64,000 nucleotides of DNA from Gordonia sp. 'Campus' (GCF_022206305.1 NZ_JAKOIW010000014.1:83268-147267); one strand, 5' to 3'. Numbered from the stretch's first letter, positions 1 to 10,381 are shown. Translations and numbers: made by a program. Notes: generated by a model from the sequence alone, not told the origin.

Positions 1-745
1 CGTCGAGTTCTTCGGGGAGGTAGTCGATCACGGACAGCTCGGTCAGCAGATCGCCGACCCTGGCCCGCAACGTCTCCGACATCGTGTCGAGTGAGCTGAG
101 CGCCTCGATCATCGCGACGTGATCGTCGGTCATCCGCTCGATCGAGTAGCCGCGCTCGGCCACGACGTCGAGGACGAGGCGTAGGCGTGTGCGGGTGGAT
201 TCGGCGGCCTGCGCGACCCACTCCGACCGCGCCTCCGGAGGGTCCCAGGCGATGAACTCACGGCAGATCGGCGGCCGCAACCGGATGCGGCTGCCGTTGC
301 GGAGCCACGGGTGCGGTTCGGAATCGGGGGCCAGATGTGGCGGAAAGGCGTGCGATGCCAGCGTCACGGTGTCCGCCGAGGTGCGGCGCGCCACGAAGCA
401 CGGGATCTCGAAGCGTCGGCACAGTTCCCGGGCCGCCGAGGCCGCCCACCGGATGAGATGGTCGGCGCCGTCGGTGTTCCGGGCGAGCGCGACGAAGCCG
501 GGACCGACGGTGAAGGTGCCCGCGACGGGATCCCGGACGAGCCACCCGGACGACACCAGTTCGGAGACGATGGCGTGCGCCGTGGCGCGCGACAGCGAGG
601 TCTGGCGAACGATCTCGGCGAGGGTGAGCGAGGGCTGTTCGGCGCGGGCGAGCAGTTCGACGATCGCCACGACACGGGACGTCGGAGGCGAAGCACCACG
701 AGCCGGTTGACGGGCGTCGGAAAAATCGCCTACGGTTTGTGTCAC
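1..745 (-). CDS. IclR-family transcriptional regulator (C-terminus cut by window edge)
   Basis: About 248 residues are visible; the C-terminal end runs off the window. Residues about 23-75 form an IclR-type winged helix-turn-helix (SRVVAIVELLARAEQPSL, then the recognition segment SLSRATAHAIVSELVSSG), followed by the start of an effector-binding domain. The GTG at 745 is the only usable start, because the TTG and ATG just upstream run into a stop. Such proteins are cytoplasmic, DNA-binding and ligand-responsive. The gene is divergent from cysD across about 50 bp that contain a perfect 16-bp palindrome, so it probably regulates cysDNC, itself, or both. The ligand cannot be read from the sequence. 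Confidence 0.8.
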   Translation of the reverse strand, partial: MTQTVGDFSDARQPARGASPPTSRVVAIVELLARAEQPSLTLAEIVRQTSLSRATAHAIVSELVSSGWLVRDPVAGTFTVGPGFVALARNTDGADHLIRWAASAARELCRRFEIPCFVARRTSADTVTLASHAFPPHLAPDSEPHPWLRNGSRIRLRPPICREFIAWDPPEARSEWVAQAAESTRTRLRLVLDVVAERGYSIERMTDDHVAMIEALSSLDTMSETLRARVGDLLTELSVIDYLPEELD

Positions 746-757
746 ATTGTCAACACT

Positions 758-776
758 TAGTGTCGAATATTCGACA
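758..776. promoter_or_regulatory. Perfect 16-bp palindrome and -10 element between the regulator and cysD
   Basis: TGTCGAATATTCGACA at 761-776 equals its own reverse complement. A TANNNT hexamer (TAGTGT, 758-763) overlaps its left edge and would place a cysD transcript start inside the palindrome. A bound protein would therefore block cysD initiation. The most likely binder is the divergent IclR-type protein. The palindrome is seen directly; the binder is inferred. Confidence 0.6.
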
Positions 777-797
777 TGTCAAGGGGGGTTGCACCCG

Positions 798-1745
798 GTG
801 ACCATTCCACTCGACGCGAAGACCGGTCGACATCCGCATCACGGCTACGAGCTGTCGCACCTCGCGGCCCTCGAGGCGGAGTCGGTCCACATCTTCCGTG
901 AGGTCGCGGCCACGTTCGAACGTCCGGTGCTGCTGTTCTCCGGCGGCAAGGACTCGGTGGTCATGTTCCACCTCGCGCGCAAGGCGTTCTGGCCCGCACC
1001 TGTCCCGTTCCCGCTCATGCACGTCGACACCGGACACAACTTCGACGAGGTGATCGAGTACCGGGACCGCGTCGTCGCCGAGACCGGGGTCCGACTCATC
1101 GTCAGCTCGGTCCAGGACGACATCGACGCCGGACGCGTCGTGGAACAGACCGGGCCGGGTGCGACCCGCAACCGACTGCAGACCACCGCGCTGCTGCGCG
1201 GCATCACCGAGAACCGTTTCGACGCGGTGTTCGGTGGCGCGCGTCGCGACGAGGAGAAGGCCCGCGCCAAGGAGCGTGTGTTCAGCTTCCGCGACGAGTT
1301 CGGGGCGTGGAATCCGCGGGAGCAACGGCCGGAACTGTGGCGTCTCTACAACGGGCGCCATCACAAGGGAGAACACATCCGGGTGTTCCCGTTGTCGAAC
1401 TGGACCGAGCTCGACATCTGGCAGTACATCGCCGCCGAGGACATCGACCTCCCGCCGATCTATTACGCCCACCAGCGCGAGGTCATCCCGCGCGACGGGA
1501 TGCTGCTCGCGAAAACCCGCTTCCTGCAGGAACTTCCGGGCGAGGAGGTGCGGACGGAGACGGTGCGTTTCCGAACGGTCGGCGACGCCACGTGCACCGG
1601 GTGCGTCCTGTCGGCCGCCGACGACGTGGCCAAGGTGATCGAGGAGATCGAGGTGACGAGGCTGACCGAGCGCGGGGCCACCCGCGCCGACGACCGGATC
1701 TCCGAATCGGGGATGGAAGACCGCAAGAAAGAAGGCTACTTCTGA
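798..1745 (+). CDS. cysD: Sulfate adenylyltransferase subunit 2 (CysD)
   Basis: 315 aa, full length for CysD. It is the small catalytic subunit of ATP sulfurylase and makes adenosine 5'-phosphosulfate from sulfate and ATP together with the GTPase subunit CysN. The PP-loop SGGKDS is at residues 48-53, followed by [16 protein letters not shown]. The GTG at 798 is chosen because an AAGGGGGG ribosome-binding site (781-788) lies about 9 nt upstream; longer readings would begin inside the operator. The stop overlaps the cysNC start (TGATG), indicating translational coupling. Transcription probably starts in the 761-776 palindrome region. Confidence 0.96.
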   Translation: MTIPLDAKTGRHPHHGYELSHLAALEAESVHIFREVAATFERPVLLFSGGKDSVVMFHLARKAFWPAPVPFPLMHVDTGHNFDEVIEYRDRVVAETGVRLIVSSVQDDIDAGRVVEQTGPGATRNRLQTTALLRGITENRFDAVFGGARRDEEKARAKERVFSFRDEFGAWNPREQRPELWRLYNGRHHKGEHIRVFPLSNWTELDIWQYIAAEDIDLPPIYYAHQREVIPRDGMLLAKTRFLQELPGEEVRTETVRFRTVGDATCTGCVLSAADDVAKVIEEIEVTRLTERGATRADDRISESGMEDRKKEGYF

Positions 1746-3607
1746 TGGGGAGCTCCAGCGTCGCCGGTGGTGCCACCGAGATGTTGCGCCTGGCCACCGC
1801 GGGGTCGGTCGACGACGGCAAGTCGACGCTCATCGGCCGCCTGCTCTACGACTCCAAGGCCATCTTCACCGACCAACTCGAATCGATCGAGCGCACGAGC
1901 GCCGAGCGGGGCGACGAGTACGCCAACCTCGCCCTGCTGACCGACGGTCTGCGCGCAGAACGTGAGCAGGGCATCACGATCGATGTCGCGTACCGCTACT
2001 TCGCCACGCCGCGAAGGAAATTCATCATCGCCGACACTCCCGGGCACGTGCAGTACACGCGCAACATGGTGACGGGCGCGTCGACGGCCGACCTCGCGAT
2101 GATCCTCATCGACGCCCGGAAGGGTGTGCTCGAGCAGACCCGCCGTCACGCGTTCCTGTCGTCGCTGCTCGGCATCCCGCACCTGACCATCTGCGTCAAC
2201 AAGATGGATCTCGTCGACTGGTCGCAGGAGCGGTTCGACGAGATCTGCGCGGACTTCGTCGATTTCGCGGCCAAGCTCAACGTCGTGGATCTCACCTTCA
2301 TCCCGATGTCGGCGCTGCGTGGCGACAACGTCGTCGAGCAGTCGGCGGCCATGCCGTGGTACGAGGGCCGTCCGCTGCTCAATCACCTCGAGCACGTCTA
2401 CATCGCCTCGGACCGGAACCTGATCGACGCACGACTGCCCGTCCAGTACGTGATCCGCCCCCAGCGCAGCGACGGTGCCGACCACCGGGCCTACTCGGGG
2501 ACCGTCGCCGGCGGCGTCTTCGCCAAGGGTGACGAGGTCGTCGTCCTCCCGAGCGGGTTCAGCACGACCATCACCGAGATCTGGGCGCCGGGCGGGCGGG
2601 CGGTGGACGAGGCCTTCGCCGAGATGGCCGTGTCGGTCGAACTCGCCGACGAGATCGACATCGTCCGCGGGGACATGCTCGCGCGTCCCAACAACCGGCC
2701 GTATGTGGGCCGCGATCTCGACGCGATGGTGTGCTGGTTCGCCGACGACACCCAGCTCCGCCCGGGCAACCGATACCAACTGCTCTGCGGCACCCGGTTG
2801 ACGCGAGCGACGGTCAGCGGGCTCAACTACCGGCTCGACGTCAACTCCCTGCACCGCGACGAAGATGCGGAGGGGTTGTCGCTCAACGAGATCGGCCGAA
2901 TCGTCCTGCACACGCAGGAGCCGGTGACCTTCGACTCCTACCGACGCAACCGGGACACCGGCAGTTTCATCCTGATCGACGAGGCGACCAACCGCACCGT
3001 CGGCGCCGGGATGATCACCGCACCGGTGAGCCACGACAGCCACGTCGTGTGGCAGGCGACCAAGGTTTCTCGCGAGCACCGTGCGCACCGCGGCGCGACC
3101 ATCTGGCTGACCGGACTGTCGGGGTCGGGCAAGTCGTCGCTGGCCGTCGAACTCGAGCGCCGGTTCGTCGCGGAAGGACGACCGGCGTACCTGATGGACG
3201 GCGACAACCTGCGGCACGGCCTGAATTCCGACCTCGGGTTCTCCGACGACGACCGGCGCGAGAACATCCGCCGCACCAGCGAGGTCGCGGCGCTGTTCGC
3301 CGATTCCGGTTCGGTCGCGATCATCTCGCTGATCAGCCCGTTCGCCGAAGAACGTCAACGGGCGCGTGAGATCCACGCCGAGCGTGGGCTGCCGTTCTAC
3401 GAGATCTTCGTCGACACCCCGCTCGAGGAGTGTGAACGGCGCGATCCCAAGGGGCTGTACAGCAAGGCCCGCCGGGGCGAGATCAGTCAGTTCACCGGCA
3501 TCGACTCGCCGTACGAACGTCCCGCTGATCCCGAGCTGGTCATCACCCCCGACGACGGTCCGCCGTCGGAGGTGGCCGACCTCGTGCTGCGTAACCTGGG
3601 ACTGTGA
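1745..3607 (+). CDS. cysNC: Bifunctional sulfate adenylyltransferase subunit 1 / adenylylsulfate kinase (CysNC fusion)
   Basis: 620 aa. The N-terminal ~430 residues are the CysN GTPase, which drives sulfate adenylylation by CysD: G1 loop GSVDDGKST at 20-28, DTPGH at 97-101, NKMD at 152-155. The C-terminal ~170 residues are APS kinase (CysC), with P-loop GLSGSGKSS near residue 457 and the family signature [15 protein letters not shown]. It converts sulfate to APS and then PAPS. The fusion is usual in mycobacteria and relatives. The ATG overlaps the cysD stop. It acts in the cytoplasm; PAPS would serve sulfation, and APS would feed reduction. Confidence 0.96.
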   Translation: MGSSSVAGGATEMLRLATAGSVDDGKSTLIGRLLYDSKAIFTDQLESIERTSAERGDEYANLALLTDGLRAEREQGITIDVAYRYFATPRRKFIIADTPGHVQYTRNMVTGASTADLAMILIDARKGVLEQTRRHAFLSSLLGIPHLTICVNKMDLVDWSQERFDEICADFVDFAAKLNVVDLTFIPMSALRGDNVVEQSAAMPWYEGRPLLNHLEHVYIASDRNLIDARLPVQYVIRPQRSDGADHRAYSGTVAGGVFAKGDEVVVLPSGFSTTITEIWAPGGRAVDEAFAEMAVSVELADEIDIVRGDMLARPNNRPYVGRDLDAMVCWFADDTQLRPGNRYQLLCGTRLTRATVSGLNYRLDVNSLHRDEDAEGLSLNEIGRIVLHTQEPVTFDSYRRNRDTGSFILIDEATNRTVGAGMITAPVSHDSHVVWQATKVSREHRAHRGATIWLTGLSGSGKSSLAVELERRFVAEGRPAYLMDGDNLRHGLNSDLGFSDDDRRENIRRTSEVAALFADSGSVAIISLISPFAEERQRAREIHAERGLPFYEIFVDTPLEECERRDPKGLYSKARRGEISQFTGIDSPYERPADPELVITPDDGPPSEVADLVLRNLGL

Positions 3608-3654
3608 CGAGCGCGATCGCCGCGCGAGCCTCGTAACCGACCGAGAGGAACCCC

Positions 3655-4434
3655 GTGACCGACGATCGAGCACTTGCCGGCGAACTGGCCACCGCAGCAG
3701 GCGAACTCCTGCTGGACATCCGTCGCACCAGCGGGCTGACCGGCAAGGAGCTCGGCAACGAGGGCGACCGGCGCTCTAACGAGTTCATCCTCGGCCGTCT
3801 CGCCGAGGTGCGGCCCGACGACGCGGTGCTGTCGGAGGAGTCGGCCGACGACAAGTCACGCCTGTCCGCAACGCGTGTGTGGATCATCGATCCGGTCGAT
3901 GGAACCCGGGAGTACGGCACCTACGAGCCCGGGGGCGGCCGCAGCGACTGGGCGGTTCACGTCGCCCTGTGGTCGTCCACCGACGGGCTCATCGCCGGTG
4001 CGGTCGCCCTGCCCGCGCTGGGCGTGACCTACCTCGACGACGACGCGGCGATCGAGCCCGTGGAGGGTCTGGCGTCGCGTCCGCGGACCGGCGTCCCGCG
4101 GGTCGTCGTGAGCAGCTCGCGCCCACCGGCTTTCGCCGACGAGGTGGCCGCGGCGGTGGCCGGGGAGCTCCTCCCGATGGGGTCGGCGGGCGCAAAGGCG
4201 ATGGCGGTCGTGCGCGGGGAAGCGGATGCCTACGTGCACGCGGGCGGTCAGTACGAGTGGGATTCGGCCGCTCCCGTGGCCGTCGCGAAGGCGAAGGGCC
4301 TGTGGTGCGGCCGGATCGACGGGACGCCGCTGATCTACAACAACGAGGACACCTACCTGCCCGACCTCATCATCTGCCGGCCCGAGTTCACCGAGGCGAT
4401 CCTGACGGTCACCACCGAGGGTGCCGGCGGCTGA
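3655..4434 (+). CDS. cysQ: 3'(2'),5'-bisphosphate nucleotidase (CysQ)
   Basis: 259 aa. An inositol-monophosphatase-fold, metal-dependent phosphatase that hydrolyses 3'-phosphoadenosine 5'-phosphate (and PAPS) to AMP (APS), removing the by-product of the PAPS pathway. The metal-binding signature IDPVDGTREY is near residues 78-87, SEES lies before it, and WDSAAPVAVAKAKG is the second metal-site motif near the C-terminus. It starts at a GTG with a GAGAGGA site about 6 nt upstream, 47 nt after cysNC, so it is very likely in the same transcript. The context supports CysQ over a plain inositol phosphatase. Confidence 0.92.
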   Translation: MTDDRALAGELATAAGELLLDIRRTSGLTGKELGNEGDRRSNEFILGRLAEVRPDDAVLSEESADDKSRLSATRVWIIDPVDGTREYGTYEPGGGRSDWAVHVALWSSTDGLIAGAVALPALGVTYLDDDAAIEPVEGLASRPRTGVPRVVVSSSRPPAFADEVAAAVAGELLPMGSAGAKAMAVVRGEADAYVHAGGQYEWDSAAPVAVAKAKGLWCGRIDGTPLIYNNEDTYLPDLIICRPEFTEAILTVTTEGAGG

Positions 4435-4460
4435 TCGTCGGCGCTCCCGGGACCATTCGG

Positions 4461-4925
4461 TCAATTGTGGATGATCTCGTCCTTCATGCGGCCGAGAACC
4501 GAGTTGACGGTGCTCTGGGGTTCCGCGCCGCATAGGACGAGCACGAGCGTCGCCACCAGAATGGGGTTCTTCGTCACGCCGTTGGCCTTGACGATGGCGG
4601 TCTGCGTCGGTTTGTCGCGGGCCGCGTACTCCCGGCAGGTGATGGTCGCGGAGTCGGGTGGTGGCGGGACCTCGACGGTGGGAGTCGTCGTTCGTGATGG
4701 CAGAGAATAGGTTCTCGTCGGCCGGTCGAGTGGGACGTGGCCATCACCGGGAGCAGCGCTCGACGTGATGGTCGGCGTGGAACCGAGGTCGTCCAGCGCG
4801 GCGACGGGGCGCCCGTCGGTGCTACAGGCGGCCAGTGCGGTGGCCGTGACGATGAGCATCGCCGCGGCGACACCCCGTACGTAAGGGCCATTGACATCAC
4901 GTCTGGCCGGCCGTCGTGTGATCAC
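4461..4925 (-). CDS. Small lipoprotein, HdeA-like two-cysteine pattern (paralogue of the 5607-5993 gene)
   Basis: 154 aa. The basic N-terminus (MITRRPARR), hydrophobic stretch and lipobox LAAC with Cys34 indicate a lipoprotein anchored outside the membrane. A Pro/Thr-rich linker follows, then a ~65-residue domain beginning TITCREYAARD with a second cysteine in VLVLCGAEP. That domain resembles the lipoprotein at 5607-5993 (SMTCKQFRALDD and ATVCLSRPED), and the two-cysteine helical pattern recalls HdeA-like chaperones. GTG at 4925 is chosen for its GGGGGA site 5 nt upstream. No function is assigned. It converges on cysQ. Confidence 0.75.
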   Translation of the reverse strand: MITRRPARRDVNGPYVRGVAAAMLIVTATALAACSTDGRPVAALDDLGSTPTITSSAAPGDGHVPLDRPTRTYSLPSRTTTPTVEVPPPPDSATITCREYAARDKPTQTAIVKANGVTKNPILVATLVLVLCGAEPQSTVNSVLGRMKDEIIHN

Positions 4926-5052
4926 AGAATCCCCCGAGTCGTCATCGAAATCCCCGGTGCGCGTATCGCCCGAGCTCCGAGTCGCACAGCATGCTATCCG
5001 AGAGCGTCCGCACTGCGAGGTCACGAGTCCACAGGTCGCGAGACGCCCACGA

Positions 5053-5592
5053 TCAGTGCGTCACCACGACCTTGATCACGACGATGAGGGTCGCCACCAG
5101 GGTGACCGCGGCGGCGCTGAAGAGCGTTGCGCGACTGGGCGGCTCGTCGTTGAGCCGATCGATGACGAAGACCGTGCCGCCGATCCGCAGGAGGATCACG
5201 ACCTCGGCGACGAGTTGCGCGGTGCGTGGTTCGATCCAGCCGATGAGTCCGATCAGCAGGATGGCGCACGGGACCAGCGCCGACGTCAGGATCGGTACCG
5301 AGTCCCGGAGGTGCCCGAGGGCCATCGCGGTGGTCGGCCGGATCGGGCCGTCCTGGACACGTCGAGCGACGCCCTCGGCGAACACGTGGGCGATGAAGGT
5401 CGATGCCGCGGTGCCCGCGAGGATCGCGATACCGACGAAGTCGTCGTGGACATGCAGGGGGATGAGTACGGCCAGGATCAGGATGTTGCCGTAGATGTAG
5501 GCGCTGATCCGGGGTGCGGCGTGGGTGCGGTCGAGTGGCCGGCGTCGGGTGAACAACGGCCCGTGCAGCAGGGTCCACGGACGGTTGCTCAT
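5053..5592 (-). CDS. Small polytopic membrane protein of unknown function
   Basis: 179 aa. It starts at ATG (MSNRPWTLLHGPLF), and longer readings are arginine-rich and implausible. Hydrophobic segments include YIYGNILILAVLIPLHV, IAILAGTAASTFIAHV, ILTSALVPCAILLIGLIGWI, AEVVILLRIGGTVFVI and VTLVATLIVVIKVVV, suggesting four or five membrane passes. I do not recognise the family. It is encoded on the same strand between two related lipoprotein genes and upstream of none of the cys genes. The gene set is probably co-transcribed from the EccA-like gene side, because spacing to the lipoprotein at 5607 is only 14 bp. Confidence 0.65.
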   Translation of the reverse strand: MSNRPWTLLHGPLFTRRRPLDRTHAAPRISAYIYGNILILAVLIPLHVHDDFVGIAILAGTAASTFIAHVFAEGVARRVQDGPIRPTTAMALGHLRDSVPILTSALVPCAILLIGLIGWIEPRTAQLVAEVVILLRIGGTVFVIDRLNDEPPSRATLFSAAAVTLVATLIVVIKVVVTH

Positions 5593-5606
5593 GGTTGAGG
5601 AAAGTA

Positions 5607-5993
5607 TCAGCGTCCGAGGAGTTCGTCGACGACGTCGGACAGCTTGTCCTCGGGTCGGCTGAGGCAGACCGTCGCGGCGACGGTGGCGACCTGTCCCGCA
5701 TTCGACGTGGCACCCAGCTCCGTCACGGCCTTCGTGCGCGCTGCGTCGTCGAGTGCCCGGAATTGCTTGCACGTCATCGACGATGCCTTCGAGTCGACGT
5801 CGTCGGACGCGGGCTCCGAGCTCGCGGGGCGCGGCGTCGAGGTGTCGGTGGGCGCCGAGACCGCCGATGTGGACGGAGGGGCGGATTCGGCGTCGTCGGC
5901 GGAGCAGGCCCCGAGCCCCATCGCCACGACCGCGGCGAGCGCGGCGGTGGCGCCGATTCGGGACGGACGGGGACGGCGGGCGGATGTGGGCAT
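5607..5993 (-). CDS. Small lipoprotein, HdeA-like two-cysteine pattern
   Basis: 128 aa. Signal peptide MPTSARRPRPSRIGAT followed by a hydrophobic stretch and lipobox LGAC (Cys30). A Ser/Thr/Pro-rich linker follows, then the C-terminal domain SMTCKQFRALDDAARTKAV, with its second cysteine in ATVCLSRPEDKL. The TC-x2-F-x-ALDD opening and the Cys-x-x-x-P-x-x-K ending resemble the HdeA-type acid-chaperone pattern and the lipoprotein at 4461-4925. The ATG is chosen for an AGAGG site 7 nt upstream. It lies 67 bp after the EccA-like gene on the same strand. Predicted to be exported and disulfide-bonded; the role is unknown. Confidence 0.75.
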   Translation of the reverse strand: MPTSARRPRPSRIGATAALAAVVAMGLGACSADDAESAPPSTSAVSAPTDTSTPRPASSEPASDDVDSKASSMTCKQFRALDDAARTKAVTELGATSNAGQVATVAATVCLSRPEDKLSDVVDELLGR

Positions 5994-6060
5994 GACGCCA
6001 CCTCTCATGATTTCCGGGGGATGGTCGAGGACGGACGGGGGACGGTCGAGACGGCGGGGG

Positions 6061-7842
6061 TCAGCGCATGAGTCCGGACAGCACACCCGAGATGGCTGCG
6101 CGGACGTCCGCGGTGTCGATTCGCATCAGGTCGTCCTGGCTGAGCGCGTCCAGATCGCCTGCGGCGCTGAGCCGGAACTCGCGTTCCTCCTCGGCGGCCT
6201 CGATGATGTTGCGGATGAAGCGGCCGTTGCCCGCGAGGTCGGTGGCCCGACGCGGGCTGCCCCGGTGCTCGCGGACGTCGTGGTAGAGGGGGCCGCAGGC
6301 CTGCTCGATCTCGTTCATCGCCTCCGGGGTCAGCGACGAGTCGCGTTTGCGCGCGATGAACTCCGCGATGCGGGCGAGTTCACCCGGTGTGTAGGAGTCG
6401 AAACGCACGCGCCGCGCGAAGCGCGAGGCGAGACCGTCGTTGGCTGCCAGGAAGCGATCGATCTCCGAGTCGTAACCCGCGATGATCACGACGAGGCGGT
6501 CGCGATCGTCCTCCATGCGCGCGAGAAGGGTGTCCACGGCCTCGCGACCGAACGCGTCGCCACCGGACAATCCCTGCTGGATGAGGGTGTACGCCTCGTC
6601 GATGAACAGGACGCCGTCCATCGCCGAGTCGATGAGCGCGGACGTCTTGATGGCGGTGCTGCCCAGATGTTCGCCGACCATGTCACGCCGGGTCGCCTCC
6701 ACCACCTTGTCGGACTTGATGAACCCGAGCCCGCAGTAGATCTTCGCGACGATGCGGGCCACCGTCGTCTTGCCGGTGCCCGGAGGCCCGGTGAACGCCA
6801 GGTGCAGGCTGCGTGCCGACGTCGACAGACCGCGGTCGGCCCTGACCTTCGCGAGGGTCGCCGTCGACTGCAGCTTGGCCACCTGCTGCTTCACCGACTC
6901 GAGGCCGATCTGCTCGGCGAGTTCGCGCTGCGCCTCGGTGACGAGGCCGTCGGCGCCCGCGGGGTCGGCAGGGTCCGAGAGGAGGGTCTCGGCGCGATCG
7001 GGGACCGATGCCGGGTCCCAGCGATCGGTGCGTTCGGCGATCTTCTCGGGGGTCGTCGGGGTCAGGCGTATCGACGGCGACCGGATCGCCTCGGCTGCCG
7101 TCGACAGCGACGGATCGCGTGCGTAGGCCTGCTCGAACATCGACTTGGCCTTCTCCTCATGGCCCTGCTCGCGGAGCGCGAAGCCGTAGGCGAACATCGC
7201 CTGCGTCGAGCACGCCTGGATCGGACCGTCGATCGCGTTCTGGAGACGCCGCATCCCCTCGCCGAGCATGCCGAGGCGGACGCACGACGTCCCCGCCATG
7301 AAGTCGGCGACCGACTGCATGTAGGGGTCGTTCCACCGGTCGGAGCGGGTGAGGGAGGTCAGGACGTCCGGCCAACGCTGGGTGGCGTAGTGCAGGTATG
7401 CACGGACGAAGTCGACGATCGGGGTCCGGTGGGCGGGTGGCACGGCGTCGAGGACCTCCTCGGCACCGCCGAAGTCCGAGCCGCGGACGAGGCTGGCCGC
7501 GTAGGCCGCGGTCGCCTCGACGGCGCCCGACACCGGATAGTCGATCATCATGCCCGTGTACCAGCGGCCCACGATGGTGCCCGACGGCAGACCGAGCCTG
7601 CGCTGTTCGGCACCGATGGAGGCACGGGCGCGATACAGGCCGAGAAGAACCTCGTTGCTGGTGTCGCCGCACGCCAGCCGGCCGATCCAGGCGTCTCCGA
7701 GCGACGGGTCCCATTCAGTGGAGCGGGTGAAGGCCTTGGCGGCCTGCGCCGGGTTGTCGACGGCTTCCTGGCCTTCGACGGGGATGTTCAGGGACAGGAC
7801 GCCGAGTTCAAAGAGAGCCCTCGCCTTGCGGACATCGGCCAT
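6061..7842 (-). CDS. eccA: EccA-like type VII secretion AAA+ ATPase, orphan
   Basis: 593 aa, the size of EccA. The N-terminal ~280 residues are helical TPR-like repeats, as in EccA proteins. The C-terminal part is a CbxX/CfqX-type AAA+ domain: Walker [10 protein letters not shown] near 352-360, Walker [11 protein letters not shown] near 410-419, and a sensor region ending [15 protein letters not shown]. EccA helps dissociate or deliver substrates of ESX systems in the cytoplasm. The start is chosen by a GGGGGAT site before ATG; it is expressed divergently from purL. No EsxAB, EccB-E, MycP or PE/PPE gene lies within the window, so it either serves an ESX system elsewhere or a different task. 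Confidence 0.85.
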   Translation of the reverse strand: MADVRKARALFELGVLSLNIPVEGQEAVDNPAQAAKAFTRSTEWDPSLGDAWIGRLACGDTSNEVLLGLYRARASIGAEQRRLGLPSGTIVGRWYTGMMIDYPVSGAVEATAAYAASLVRGSDFGGAEEVLDAVPPAHRTPIVDFVRAYLHYATQRWPDVLTSLTRSDRWNDPYMQSVADFMAGTSCVRLGMLGEGMRRLQNAIDGPIQACSTQAMFAYGFALREQGHEEKAKSMFEQAYARDPSLSTAAEAIRSPSIRLTPTTPEKIAERTDRWDPASVPDRAETLLSDPADPAGADGLVTEAQRELAEQIGLESVKQQVAKLQSTATLAKVRADRGLSTSARSLHLAFTGPPGTGKTTVARIVAKIYCGLGFIKSDKVVEATRRDMVGEHLGSTAIKTSALIDSAMDGVLFIDEAYTLIQQGLSGGDAFGREAVDTLLARMEDDRDRLVVIIAGYDSEIDRFLAANDGLASRFARRVRFDSYTPGELARIAEFIARKRDSSLTPEAMNEIEQACGPLYHDVREHRGSPRRATDLAGNGRFIRNIIEAAEEEREFRLSAAGDLDALSQDDLMRIDTADVRAAISGVLSGLMR

Positions 7843-8044
7843 CGCATCCCCCTGTGTCACCCCAGACCTGCGCGGACTCGCCCTGCTCGAGCCCGCGCGG
7901 TTCACCCCATACAGTTCGCCAGACAGACTATCGCTACACCGGCCCGGCGACTGTTGCAGACTTCCCAGGCCGGACCTCGTGTGTGCTGCGGCACCCAGGG
8001 ACGCTGCCTCGATGCCCCGTCGGCCGCGGGCGCCCGCACCCGCC

Positions 8045-8060
8045 TAGACTGATCAGAGTG
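8045..8060 (+). promoter_or_regulatory. Leaderless promoter of purL
   Basis: TAGACT at 8045-8050 is a good actinobacterial -10 hexamer. It ends 7 nt before the GTG at 8058, so transcription should begin at or next to the start codon. No Shine-Dalgarno sequence is present. Confidence 0.6.
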
Positions 8061-10352
8061 AGTGCCCAGGTGGATACCGTCTCAGCCGCTGCCCAGACCC
8101 CGGATAATCCGCAACCGTTCCGCGAACTCGGTCTCAAGGACGACGAGTACGCCCGGATCCGCGAGATCCTGGGCCGTCGGCCCACCGATGCCGAACTGGC
8201 GATGTACTCGGTGATGTGGTCCGAGCACTGCAGCTACAAGTCGTCGAAGGTGCACCTGCGGTACTTCGGTGAGACCACGACCGACGAGATGCGGGCGAGC
8301 ATGCTCGCCGGCATCGGCGAGAACGCCGGAGTCGTCGACATCGGCGACGGCTGGGCGGTGACGTTCAAGGTCGAGTCGCACAACCACCCCAGTTATGTCG
8401 AGCCCTATCAAGGTGCCGCCACCGGCGTCGGCGGCATCGTCCGCGACATCATGGCGATGGGCGCACGTCCGATCGCGGTGATGGACCAGCTGCGCTTCGG
8501 TGCGGCGGACGCTCCGGACACGCGTCGCGTCGTCGACGGCGTGGTGCGCGGCGTCGGTGGATACGGCAACTCGCTGGGTCTGCCGAACGTGGGCGGCGAG
8601 ACCGTCTTCGATGCCAGCTACGCGGGCAACCCGCTGGTCAACGCGCTGTGCGCGGGTGTGCTCCGTACCGAGGATCTGCACCTGGCCTTCGCGTCGGGTA
8701 CCGGCAACAAGATCATCCTGTTCGGCGCGCGCACCGGTCTCGACGGTATCGGCGGCGTGTCGGTGCTCGCGTCGGAGACCTTCGACGATTCCGAAGGCTC
8801 GGGTCCGAACCGCAAGAAGCTGCCCAGCGTCCAGGTGGGCGATCCGTTCACCGAGAAGGTGCTCATCGAGTGCTGCCTCGAGCTCTACCACGCCGGACTC
8901 GTGGTGGGTATCCAGGATCTCGGCGGTGCCGGATTGGCCTGTGCCACCAGCGAACTCGCGGCCGCCGGTGACGGCGGCATGCACATCGACCTGGAGAAGG
9001 TGCCGATGCGCGCCGAGGGCATGACCCCGGCCGAGGTGCTCTCCAGCGAGTCGCAGGAACGCATGTGTGCCGTCGTCACGCCGGAGAACGTCGAGAAGTT
9101 CCTCGAGGTCTGCCGCAAGTGGGACGTGCTCGCGACCGAGATCGGCGAGGTCACCGACGGTGAACATCTCGTCATCAACTGGCACGGGGAGACCGTCGTC
9201 GACGTCCCGCCGCGCACCGTCGCCCACGACGGCCCGGTCTACGAGCGTCCGGTCGCACGCCCGGACTGGCAGGACACGGTCGTCGCGTCGACGACCGAAC
9301 CGCTGCAGCGGCCGGGCACGCCCGATCAGCTGCGCGAGACGCTCCTGGCGATGCTCGCCTCGCCCGCGCTGTGCAGCCGCAAGTTCATCACCGACCAGTA
9401 CGACCGGTACGTCCGCGGCAACACCGTCCTCGCCGAACACGCCGACTCGGGCATGATCCGGATCGACGAGGAGACCGGACGGGGGATCGCTCTCGCCACG
9501 GATGCGTCGGGGCGCTACACCTTCCTCGATCCCTACCGCGGTGCCCAGCTCGCCCTCGCGGAGGCCTACCGGAACGTCGCGGTGTCCGGTGCGACGCCGA
9601 AGGCGGTCACCAACTGCCTCAACTTCGGTTCGCCGGAGGACCCGGCGGTCATGTGGCAGTTCCAGCAGGCGGTGCGCGGACTCGCCGATGGTTGTGCGCA
9701 GCTCGGCATCCCGGTGACCGGCGGCAACGTCAGCTTCTACAACCAGACCGGGGCCACGGCGATCCTGCCGACGCCGGTCATCGGTGTCCTCGGTGTCATC
9801 GACGACGTGCACCGCCGCATCCCCACCGGCCTCGGCACGGAACCGGGGGAGACGCTGATCCTGCTCGGTGAGACCCGCGACGAGTTCGACGGTTCGATCT
9901 GGGCGCAGGTCAGCCACGACCACCTCGGCGGGGTGCCGCCGCAGGTCGACCTCGATCGCGAGCGTCTCCTCGCCGACATCCTGGCCGCGTCGTCGCGCGA
10001 CGGATTGATCTCGGCCGCACACGATCTCAGCGAGGGCGGGCTCATCCAGACCGTCGTCGAGGCCGCGCTCGCCGGCGAGACCGGGTGCCGGTTGCTGCTG
10101 CCCGAGGATGCCGATCCGTTCGTCTGGTTGTTCTCCGAGTCATCCGGCCGCGTACTCGTCGCGGTGCCCCGCACCGAGGAGTCACGGTTCACCGCCATGC
10201 TCGATGCCCGCGAGATGCCGTGGACGCGGATCGGCGTGGTCGACCAGGGCAGCGACTCGGTGGAGGTCCAGGACTACTTCTCGGTGCCGCTGATCGAGCT
10301 GCGGGAGACGTACGAGGGCACGCTGCCCAGGTTGTTCGGCGACACGGTGTAG
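8058..10352 (+). CDS. purL: Phosphoribosylformylglycinamidine synthase, large subunit (PurL)
   Basis: 764 aa, the length of the small-type (Bacillus-like) PurL that works with PurS and PurQ. It catalyses the ATP- and glutamine-dependent conversion of FGAR to FGAM, step 4 of purine synthesis. Recognisable segments: [16 protein letters not shown] near residue 48, [19 protein letters not shown], the Gly-rich repeats [12 protein letters not shown] and [11 protein letters not shown], and [12 protein letters not shown] in the second half. GTG at 8058 is chosen because the family sequence begins there and a -10 element sits just upstream. purS and purQ are not between it and the EccA-like gene, so they should lie elsewhere. 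Confidence 0.95.
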   Translation: MSAQVDTVSAAAQTPDNPQPFRELGLKDDEYARIREILGRRPTDAELAMYSVMWSEHCSYKSSKVHLRYFGETTTDEMRASMLAGIGENAGVVDIGDGWAVTFKVESHNHPSYVEPYQGAATGVGGIVRDIMAMGARPIAVMDQLRFGAADAPDTRRVVDGVVRGVGGYGNSLGLPNVGGETVFDASYAGNPLVNALCAGVLRTEDLHLAFASGTGNKIILFGARTGLDGIGGVSVLASETFDDSEGSGPNRKKLPSVQVGDPFTEKVLIECCLELYHAGLVVGIQDLGGAGLACATSELAAAGDGGMHIDLEKVPMRAEGMTPAEVLSSESQERMCAVVTPENVEKFLEVCRKWDVLATEIGEVTDGEHLVINWHGETVVDVPPRTVAHDGPVYERPVARPDWQDTVVASTTEPLQRPGTPDQLRETLLAMLASPALCSRKFITDQYDRYVRGNTVLAEHADSGMIRIDEETGRGIALATDASGRYTFLDPYRGAQLALAEAYRNVAVSGATPKAVTNCLNFGSPEDPAVMWQFQQAVRGLADGCAQLGIPVTGGNVSFYNQTGATAILPTPVIGVLGVIDDVHRRIPTGLGTEPGETLILLGETRDEFDGSIWAQVSHDHLGGVPPQVDLDRERLLADILAASSRDGLISAAHDLSEGGLIQTVVEAALAGETGCRLLLPEDADPFVWLFSESSGRVLVAVPRTEESRFTAMLDAREMPWTRIGVVDQGSDSVEVQDYFSVPLIELRETYEGTLPRLFGDTV

Positions 10353-10381
10353 TTGCACCGCGCAACGGCCTCACCTGCGAC

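Noticed and set aside
1736..3673. 645-codon open frame antisense to cysNC
   Set aside because: Arg/Asp/Val-rich translation with no domain, mirror of a strong gene; typical of GC-rich shadow frames.
4917..4926. TGTGATCACA as CRP-type site
   Set aside because: It lacks the 6-nt spacer of a CRP site and lies in the start of a coding region.
8082..10022. 646-codon open frame antisense to purL
   Set aside because: Same composition artefact; the plus strand encodes an unmistakable PurL.
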